From Candidatus Magasanikbacteria bacterium GW2011_GWA2_37_8 (GTDB lineage Bacteria; Patescibacteriota; Patescibacteriia; Magasanikbacterales; GWA2-37-8), in the NCBI GenBank assembly GCA_000992085.1, contig LBTN01000002.1, forward strand, positions 1 through 36,147: 36,147 bases of DNA, given 5' to 3'. A model generated the notes under the pieces. The model was given only the letters and a program-made list of their open reading frames with translations, was not told the origin of the DNA and did not search any database. Made by a program: the position numbers and the translations under genes. Of this stretch, positions 29,758-36,147 are shown piece after piece (the stretch's first letter is position 1; the number at the start of each line of letters is the position of its first letter).

Positions 29758-30048
29758 TTATTCAATAATTGCTAATATTTTTTCTGCACTCAAAATTTTG
29801 TATTCTTCTTTACCTACTTTTACTTCTTCTCCTCCCCATTTTTCAAAAATAACTTTATCACCAACTTTAACTTCCATTTTGGCAATAGTTCCATTTTCTA
29901 ATAATTTTCCAGGGCCGACCGCTACAATTTCTCCTTCCATTTTTTTCTCCTTATCAATTGTTTCTGGCAACAAAATACCAGAAGCAGTTACTTCTTCCTC
30001 CTTAACTGGCTTGATAATAACCCGATCTCCTAATGGACGTATATTCAT
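29758..30048 (-). CDS. groS: Co-chaperonin GroES
   Basis: MNIRPLGDRVIIKPVKEEEVTASGILLPE; start trimmed from the ORF-track start, which runs through the palindrome. Confidence 0.95.
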   Translation of the reverse strand: MNIRPLGDRVIIKPVKEEEVTASGILLPETIDKEKKMEGEIVAVGPGKLLENGTIAKMEVKVGDKVIFEKWGGEEVKVGKEEYKILSAEKILAIIE

Positions 30049-30064
30049 ACACAATAAAGTTAAA

Positions 30065-30098
30065 TTTCCGCCCAAGGCGGATCCGCCTTGGGCGGAAA
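30065..30098. repeat. Perfect 34-nt palindrome TTTCCGCCCAAGGCGGATCCGCCTTGGGCGGAAA
   Basis: Exact self-complementarity about 30081/30082. Confidence 0.95.
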
Positions 30099-30107
30099 GA
30101 ATAAATT

Positions 30108-30134
30108 TTATCACTCATATCGGTCGAGTGATAA
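30108..30134 (-). promoter_or_regulatory. CIRCE-like HrcA operator TTATCACTC-N9-GAGTGATAA upstream of groES-groEL
   Basis: Exact 9-bp inverted repeat with the canonical 9-nt spacer; one position per half-site differs from TTAGCACTC-N9-GAGTGCTAA. Confidence 0.88.
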
Positions 30135-30222
30135 TGTATTAATTATTTTACCCTTTTTTTAATAATTGTCAAGATTTTACAAAGCTAATTTATCCACAAC
30201 AATTTTTGCTTAAAAAAGCAAA

Positions 30223-30336
30223 AACCCAGGGTAGGAGGCAGACTCTTTTAGCCGACCATATAGTGTTTGGACTATGCCTGTCTAGGAAAAGCCCAAAACG
30301 ATGGCGTGCGAAAGTGTTTGCCCCCTACTCTGGGTT
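30223..30336 (+). ncRNA. ssrS: Candidate 6S RNA (SsrS-like)
   Basis: Closing stem AACCCAGGGTAGGAGGCA/TGCCCCCTACTCTGGGTT; bubble and arms resemble E. coli 6S (GGCAGACTCTTTTAGCCGA vs GGCCAGUCCCCUGAGCCGA; CCTGTCTAGGAAAAGCCCAAAACGATGGCG vs CCGUCCGAGAAGCCUUAAAACUGCGACG). Confidence 0.65.
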
Positions 30337-30359
30337 CTACCCTGTAGGGCTTGTTAAGT

Positions 30360-31655
30360 TTATACCGCTTTGGCCTTGGTGTCAACCAGAAGATATGCAC
30401 TCTTTATCCCCACCCCAAAAATCACCCCAACCACCAACATTCCTGGCCACAAACTCACTGGCCAATGCTCAAATAGTCCACTAACTAGTAACACGATAAT
30501 TACTGATAAAAACTGCCTGTTATGCTGCCAAACTACTACAACTAACCAACCGACTAAATAAACAAATAGCGATAAACCAACAATACCTAATTCGGCTAAT
30601 ATTAATAAATATGAATTATGAATTGGTTGTAAAGTTGATAAATACCGATTACTATTTTGTTCTAATAAAACTAAAAAATAATTACCCGAGCCCACACCCA
30701 GCCAAGGATGGGTGTTATAAACTTGCTGCCATTCTGAATATTGTGTGCGTCGAGAGTTTAAAGAAGTGGTTTCTAATTTTCCAGTAGCAGTAAGACGAGT
30801 AAAAAATAATGGAGAAAAAATAATAACAAAAAGAAAAGACAATAACAAATAATAAAAAATTTGACGGCTAATCAATTTTAAATTTATAATATTTTTTCTT
30901 TCTAACAAAATTACAAATATTATTCCTAATGCCCCCGCTAACCAAGCACTACGCGAAAAAGAAAATATCAAACCAACTAAAATTATTATTTGACCAACAC
31001 TTAATAATATTCGAATTTTAAAATGATCCCATTTTAAATATATAATTAAGCCTAATACTAAAGCGATCGCCAAATATATCCCAAGCGGATTAGGCCCGCC
31101 TAAACTACCATACGCGCGTAACCATCTGGCATTGTCTACCCCAATTACGCCCGCACCCAAATCACCCGCACTATGCACTGCCAAACCCAACCACTTGTTT
31201 TCAAAAACATACTGCGTTAAAAACTGAATAACCGCTAATACACCTTGGACAACACCACTTAACCAAAATACAAAAGCTGATTTTTCCCAAGATAATTTGC
31301 TAGCAACTACCGCACCCACCAATCCAAAAATTAAAAACATTCTGGTTAACCATTGCCCAGCAATATCCTTATCCCCCACTTGCCACCACCAAAAAAATAA
31401 TCCAAACAATATTATCATGCCTAGTAATCTACGCTGTCGTAATTGCCAAAGTTTTTTACTAAAAATATTTTGTCTAAAATTTTTGTTTTTTAACCAATTT
31501 AATAAAAGCAAAAACAAAATAATACCTAATAATATTTCGGTACCATACAAACTTAAAGTACCATATTCAAAATTATCCGAACGATAAATCAGCCGTGTTT
31601 GCCACGGAATTAAAAATAATAAAACCAGTAATAAATAATCAATTATTTTTTTCAT
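30360..31655 (-). CDS. O-antigen ligase/polymerase-like (Wzy_C family) membrane protein
   Basis: Polytopic; GSLGGPNPLGIYLAIALVLGLIIY, HPWLGVGSGNYF, PIHNSYLLILAELGIVGLSLF. Confidence 0.85.
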   Translation of the reverse strand: MKKIIDYLLLVLLFLIPWQTRLIYRSDNFEYGTLSLYGTEILLGIILFLLLLNWLKNKNFRQNIFSKKLWQLRQRRLLGMIILFGLFFWWWQVGDKDIAGQWLTRMFLIFGLVGAVVASKLSWEKSAFVFWLSGVVQGVLAVIQFLTQYVFENKWLGLAVHSAGDLGAGVIGVDNARWLRAYGSLGGPNPLGIYLAIALVLGLIIYLKWDHFKIRILLSVGQIIILVGLIFSFSRSAWLAGALGIIFVILLERKNIINLKLISRQIFYYLLLSFLFVIIFSPLFFTRLTATGKLETTSLNSRRTQYSEWQQVYNTHPWLGVGSGNYFLVLLEQNSNRYLSTLQPIHNSYLLILAELGIVGLSLFVYLVGWLVVVVWQHNRQFLSVIIVLLVSGLFEHWPVSLWPGMLVVGVIFGVGIKSAYLLVDTKAKAV

Positions 31656-32577
31656 TCTGTAATTTTTCTAACCACTCCTTACGATAAAATTCGCGGCGAT
31701 CATTTTCGTGTAATTTAATAACGCCTTTATCCAGTACTACACTTTTATCGTTGCTGCTGGCTTTTTCTTTAATAGAAAATTTTAATTTCATCATTTGCCA
31801 ATCACGGGCTTGTTTTTCCAAAAAATCACCATAGCCACCTTGCCACATTCTCTCCCAAATTTTTTGCCACCCGCTGCTTAATTGGGTTGGTAAAACTTTG
31901 TTAATATAATCTTCGGGTAACTGGCTGGCAGCATTTGGTAAAAAATTCTTTGTCCATAAATTATTAGATAATATTTTTTCTCGCCAATTATCTGGATCAA
32001 AAACTGGAACCAATTGATACAACCAATAAATTAAAAAAATATCATCGTCGGCAATTTTCCAATTTGCTAAATCCAAGTGTTCGGTATCGACAAAAAAAGA
32101 TAAACAAATTCGATTAGCCGATTTGTTGCCGTAAGTACGCAGTCCAAACAACCGTAAAATTAAATTAGTAAAAAAACGTACCAACCAAATTCTGTTTGGC
32201 GCAGTGATAATAAAAAAATCAACATCACTACCATGTTTGGCAGTTCCAGCGCCAACCGAATTGCACACAAACACTGCTCGTAAAAACGGTACCGACCGAA
32301 TCATTTTGACGGCTCGCTCGGCCAAACGTAATTTGTGCTCGTTGTACATTAATCTTTGCCTTCTTAATTCTACTATATTTTCTCGTCCAGGAAGAAAATA
32401 ATAACCAAAATGATTTTTAAATGGTAATTGTTCTAAACGTTCACAAAATTCTACATAGGACATTTTCTCTCCAGTGCCACCAACATACAAAAACCGAAAT
32501 AATTCCTCTTTAGTTAAAGGATATTCAAATAAATCAAAATATGACAGAGTTTTAATGATTGATTGTTTCAAATCCAT
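31639..32577 (-). CDS. Nucleotidyltransferase-like protein
   Basis: FVCNSVGAGTAKHGSDVDFFIIT matches the GS...DxD nucleotidyltransferase signature. Confidence 0.7.
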   Translation of the reverse strand: MDLKQSIIKTLSYFDLFEYPLTKEELFRFLYVGGTGEKMSYVEFCERLEQLPFKNHFGYYFLPGRENIVELRRQRLMYNEHKLRLAERAVKMIRSVPFLRAVFVCNSVGAGTAKHGSDVDFFIITAPNRIWLVRFFTNLILRLFGLRTYGNKSANRICLSFFVDTEHLDLANWKIADDDIFLIYWLYQLVPVFDPDNWREKILSNNLWTKNFLPNAASQLPEDYINKVLPTQLSSGWQKIWERMWQGGYGDFLEKQARDWQMMKLKFSIKEKASSNDKSVVLDKGVIKLHENDRREFYRKEWLEKLQNEKNN

Positions 32578-32614
32578 ACATAGAATAGTTTACCGTAAAT
32601 ATCAAAAAAATACA

Positions 32615-32653
32615 AAAAACGCCTTACCCAACAATACAAGGTACGGCGTTTTG
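32615..32653. terminator. Bidirectional hairpin AAAACGCC...GGCGTTTT
   Basis: AAAACGCCttACC / GGTacGGCGTTTT inverted repeat between genes. Confidence 0.65.
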
Positions 32654-32668
32654 ATTTCAAAAAATAAT

Positions 32669-33469
32669 TTAGACCGCTTCATCTAACTCCACCTCTTCTT
32701 CTTTGTCTTTTGCTTCATCAGCTTCAACTTCTGATTCTTTTTGTTTTTCTTCTAAATTAATATCTTTAATAGTTTCATCAAATAAAAACACCATACACAC
32801 CCCACCCATTTCAGCCTGGAAACCACCGGTATTTTGTAAATCAACTTCGCGATGTCCATTTTTCTTAAAAATATCTCGCGCCCGTAAGCCATCGGCTTCG
32901 CTAACTATAAAACAAAACTGCGGAGATACATTGGTCGAATCAGGAGCAAAAGTACTATGACTTAATTGATCTCCACCTTGCATTTCTGATTGGTCCATGC
33001 CAACCAAATATTCGGCACTACCCGATTCTACCATCAACATTCGTGTACTACCAGTTTCACTGCCTGTAACCGAATTAGCATTAGCCATTTCGGTTAAAAA
33101 ATTACGTAATTCATTTAAACCAGCCACACCCAAAGCAGTATCAGAATTTATTTGTTCTGCCACTTCACCGGCTGCTACTACCTTAGCTTCATCTTCTGCC
33201 GAACGCACTTCGTTTATTACTCCGTCGGTTGCTAAATTTTCTTTTGTTTTTTGATTTACTGCAGCCGAACCAATAACTTCACTGATATCATCTATTCGAA
33301 AACGATGTACATTAGGATTAAATTTTTTTGCCCCCACTTCTATAGTATGAGTAAAACTACCATCCCAGCGAGCTACTAAATTTAATTCTTGACTTGGTTG
33401 AGATTTTTTTGTTTCAGCAGATTCGTTTCTATCGCCAGTTGTTTCAATTTTATTTGGATCTTGTGGCAT
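32669..33469 (-). CDS. Hypothetical protein with acidic C-terminal tail
   Basis: 266-aa ORF; EVEADEAKDKEEEVELDEAV C-terminus. Confidence 0.6.
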   Translation of the reverse strand: MPQDPNKIETTGDRNESAETKKSQPSQELNLVARWDGSFTHTIEVGAKKFNPNVHRFRIDDISEVIGSAAVNQKTKENLATDGVINEVRSAEDEAKVVAAGEVAEQINSDTALGVAGLNELRNFLTEMANANSVTGSETGSTRMLMVESGSAEYLVGMDQSEMQGGDQLSHSTFAPDSTNVSPQFCFIVSEADGLRARDIFKKNGHREVDLQNTGGFQAEMGGVCMVFLFDETIKDINLEEKQKESEVEADEAKDKEEEVELDEAV

Positions 33470-33477
33470 ATTAAAAT

Positions 33478-33783
33478 TTAATCATTTTGAGTAAAAGAAA
33501 CATCATTTAAAACTTGGGGTTGAGTGATTGGCGTATTTTTTTCAGTAACTTCATCTACTTCTTTTATCACTCCATCATCAACAATCATTTTACGATCTGT
33601 AATTTCTTTAACTTGAATCGGGCGAATCAAAAAATATTTTTGACTAAAGTAATTTGGCTTAATTACATACTGGTACACAGTGTGAGTATCAATCATAAAT
33701 TTGATATCAAAAACTTTACCAAATTTTACTCCTGAAACAGTAAACACCGGCAAATGAAGAAGATGGTGAAGATTAATTAACAT
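33478..33783 (-). CDS. PRC-barrel-like domain protein
   Basis: HHLLHLPVFTVSGVKFGKVFDIKFMIDTHTVYQYVIKP resembles the PRC-barrel pattern. Confidence 0.6.
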   Translation of the reverse strand: MLINLHHLLHLPVFTVSGVKFGKVFDIKFMIDTHTVYQYVIKPNYFSQKYFLIRPIQVKEITDRKMIVDDGVIKEVDEVTEKNTPITQPQVLNDVSFTQND

Positions 33784-33784
33784 A

Positions 33785-34555
33785 CTATTTGTTTACTACT
33801 TCGCCAGAAATAGCCCTATCGTTATTTGGTTTCGAATCTTTACTTTTTTTATTCATAAACACCTGTTGTGCAGCCATTAAAATAGTACTTAAAAACCAGT
33901 ACAAGGTTAAACCAGCTGGCAAGCTAATACCAATTACTACTGTCATAATTGGCATCATATAAAGCATCTGTTTATTCATCATCGCCATCATATTTTCGTC
34001 TTTGGCACCAGCGCCGGCTTCGGTTGGAGCAGGTTTACGCATCATGGTTTTGGCTTGCAAAAATTGTGCAGCGCCAGCTAATACTGCCAAAACCACACTA
34101 GGTTTGGCCATGTCGATAAAACCTAATGATAACGAATTGATCTGACCAGGATTAGCAATAAAAGTATACAGTGATTGTCCTAAATTAGTTGAGGCTAAAC
34201 CATCGCGTAATACCCAATACAAAGCAATTAAAACTGGCAATTGAATAAGTAATGGCAAACAAGAAGCAAACGGATTTACTTTGTTATTTTTATATAATTC
34301 CATGGTTGCTTGGGCCAATTTTTGTTTATCTTGCCCATATTGCTTTTTTAATTCTTCTAGTTTTGGCTGCAATTCTTGTAATGATTTTTGTGATTTGATA
34401 GAAGATGCAGTTAACGGGTACACTAAAAGACGAATCAGAATAGTGATAATTAAAATTACTACACCCACATCATGGCCAGGGACAATGTTGTACAAACCAA
34501 CAAAAATGTTAAACAGTGGTTGATAAAGAACAACATGAAAAAGTTGAGAAAACAT
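33785..34555 (-). CDS. yidC: YidC/Oxa1 family membrane insertase
   Basis: GVVILIITILIRLLVYPLTASSIKSQKSLQELQPKLEELKKQY and NPFASCLPLLIQLPVLIALYWVL. Confidence 0.95.
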   Translation of the reverse strand: MFSQLFHVVLYQPLFNIFVGLYNIVPGHDVGVVILIITILIRLLVYPLTASSIKSQKSLQELQPKLEELKKQYGQDKQKLAQATMELYKNNKVNPFASCLPLLIQLPVLIALYWVLRDGLASTNLGQSLYTFIANPGQINSLSLGFIDMAKPSVVLAVLAGAAQFLQAKTMMRKPAPTEAGAGAKDENMMAMMNKQMLYMMPIMTVVIGISLPAGLTLYWFLSTILMAAQQVFMNKKSKDSKPNNDRAISGEVVNK

Positions 34556-34640
34556 AAATAAATTATTAAATGGTTAAATTACTAAATTGTTAATGAATTA
34601 TAGCAGATTTGGCTGGATAATCAAGAGATATATAAAAACA

Positions 34641-34668
34641 AACAAAAGGAACGCTTTTATAGCGTTCC
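34641..34668 (-). terminator. Intrinsic terminator downstream of nusA (GGAACGCT-ATAAA-AGCGTTCC-TTTTGTT on the minus strand)
   Basis: Perfect 8-bp stem followed by a T tract on the minus strand. Confidence 0.8.
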
Positions 34669-34692
34669 TAGTAATTTAACAGTTAAACAATC

Positions 34693-35940
34693 TTATTCTT
34701 CTTTTTTCTCTTCAACCACTTCTGTGTTTTCCTCTTCTTTAACTTCGGCTTCACCCTCGGCTTCAATTTCGGCTGGTAACGCCTCGCTAGAAACTTCTTG
34801 GGTGCCGCCTTCTTCTTTAACATTTAATTTCCAAGTGGTAAGTTCGGAAGCTAATCGTACATTTTGGCCACCACGACCAATAGCTAAAGAAAATTGATCT
34901 GGCAAAACAAACACTTCCGCCAATTTATTAGCCTCGTCTAGTTCAACATGCAAAACTTTGGCTGGGGATAAAGATTTAGCAATATATTCGGCAGCATTAT
35001 CACTAAACTGAATCACGTCAATTTTCTCACCAGCTAATTCTTCGATAATGGTATTAATACGGCTGCCACGTTGGCCAATACAAGAACCAATTGGATCGAT
35101 TGAAGCATCGGCGGTATAAACAGCTACTTTGGATCTAAAACCAGCATCACGAGCCACACCTTTAATTTCTACCACACCACTAGCAATTTCTGGAATTTCT
35201 TGACGGAAAATTTCTTGTACCAAACCAACATGATTGCGAGATAAAATCACTTCTGGCCCACGTGAAGTTAATTCAACCGATAATACATAGAACTTCATAC
35301 GACTGCCAGGTCGATAATGTTCGCGACCACTTTGTTGATCTGATGGCAAAACACCAGTAATTTTTCCAAAATCAACCAACACTTTACGGCCTTCTACACG
35401 TTGGATGGTGCCAACAATTAATTCGCCTTCATGTTTTTTAAAATCATCAAACACCATACCGCGTTCGGCTTCACGAATTTTTTGAATAATTACCTGTTTA
35501 GCAGTTTGAGCAGCCATACGACCAAATTCGCCAGCCACTGGTAATGGAATTTCTAATACATCGCCAACTTTGGCTTTTTTATTTACTTCTTTAGCAGCAG
35601 TTAACATCAATTCTGTTTTTGGATTAAAATGAGGCAAATCTTCTAATTCTTCTGGTTCCAAATCTCTGCCTTCTGCCCGAGCCGCTTCACGGCGATCGGT
35701 AGCTTCTTCTTGGGCTTTTTCTAAAGTTTCTTCATCAATATCTTCTACTACAACCTTAACATCCCAGGCTTTCATGTCGCCTGTTTCTGGATCAAACTGT
35801 ACTTTAATATTTTGTTGCTTGTTACCAAAATCTTTACGATAAGCTGCTGCTAGGGCCATTTCGATGGTTTCCATAACAGATTCGAAAGATAAACTTTTTT
35901 CCTCGCATAAAGCTTGGATGGCTTTTGTAATTTCGGACAT
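34693..35940 (-). CDS. nusA: Transcription termination/antitermination factor NusA
   Basis: GTIQRVEGRKVLVDFGKITGVLPSDQQ (S1), DPIGSCIGQRGSRINTIIEELAGEKIDVIQFSDN (KH), LAIGRGGQNVRLASELT. Confidence 0.96.
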   Translation of the reverse strand: MSEITKAIQALCEEKSLSFESVMETIEMALAAAYRKDFGNKQQNIKVQFDPETGDMKAWDVKVVVEDIDEETLEKAQEEATDRREAARAEGRDLEPEELEDLPHFNPKTELMLTAAKEVNKKAKVGDVLEIPLPVAGEFGRMAAQTAKQVIIQKIREAERGMVFDDFKKHEGELIVGTIQRVEGRKVLVDFGKITGVLPSDQQSGREHYRPGSRMKFYVLSVELTSRGPEVILSRNHVGLVQEIFRQEIPEIASGVVEIKGVARDAGFRSKVAVYTADASIDPIGSCIGQRGSRINTIIEELAGEKIDVIQFSDNAAEYIAKSLSPAKVLHVELDEANKLAEVFVLPDQFSLAIGRGGQNVRLASELTTWKLNVKEEGGTQEVSSEALPAEIEAEGEAEVKEEENTEVVEEKKEE

Positions 35941-36062
35941 ATATAAATTAAATTAAATTAAAATTTGACATAAAAAAACAACTTCTTATAGAAGCGTCTT
36001 ATGTCAATATAATATCACATTTAAGTTTTTTTGTCAAGAGCATATTAATTATTGTAAAGGCT

Positions 36063-36106
36063 AAGTTAAAATGTCATACCGGCCGGCAAAGTTAAAATGT
36101 CATACC
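36063..36106. repeat. Two exact direct copies of AAGTTAAAATGTCATACC with 26-nt period
   Basis: 36063-36080 and 36089-36106. Confidence 0.9.
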
Positions 36107-36147
36107 TTGCCTTAATGGCCTTATCTTGCAACCGTTAAAACCGGTTG

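Noticed and set aside
30206-30484. 92-aa plus-strand ORF
   Set aside because: Overlaps the structured 6S-like RNA and the 3' end of the Wzy-like gene; no protein-like features.
35964-36006. TTGACATAA...TTATGTCAA inverted repeat upstream of nusA considered as a promoter
   Set aside because: No -10 at suitable spacing on the minus strand; more likely a terminator/leader hairpin.

Overview
AT-rich 36 kb bacterial window. Several features suggest a Candidate Phyla Radiation/Patescibacteria chromosome: the PrgI/TraC-like/VirB4/VirB6-like gene order, a giant Cys-rich secreted protein, and REP-like 'HPERSRGIP' intergenic repeats. This lineage call is inference from content and was not searched. Nearly all genes are on the minus strand. 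The left part (about 0.4-23 kb) holds comF, a membrane-anchored protein, VirB4 ATPase, TraC-like protein, PrgI-family protein, three uncharacterised proteins, a 1262-aa VirB6/TrbL-like membrane protein, a 2802-aa Cys-rich secreted protein and a TSP3-type Ca-binding membrane protein. The right part is housekeeping: rsmA, a GH-like protein, a Sua5/YrdC protein, prfB, a COG2426-like protein, groL/groS with a CIRCE-like operator, an O-antigen ligase-like protein, a nucleotidyltransferase-like protein, a PRC-barrel-like protein, yidC and nusA. A tRNA-Ser(GCU) lies near the left end and a 6S-RNA-like gene lies upstream of groES on the plus strand. The most unusual signals are two short, strongly GC-rich plus-strand cassettes (about 13.33-14.09 kb and 27.70-28.06 kb). 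Each has a TTGACA-N17-TAnnnT promoter and a hairpin terminator. One encodes a Cys-rich lipoprotein and the other a 49-aa single-TM protein absent from the supplied ORF track. Other observations are an in-frame repeat insertion in a coding region, perfect long palindromes, a possible alternative closing stem in the 6S-like RNA, and transposon-end-like repeats at the right edge.
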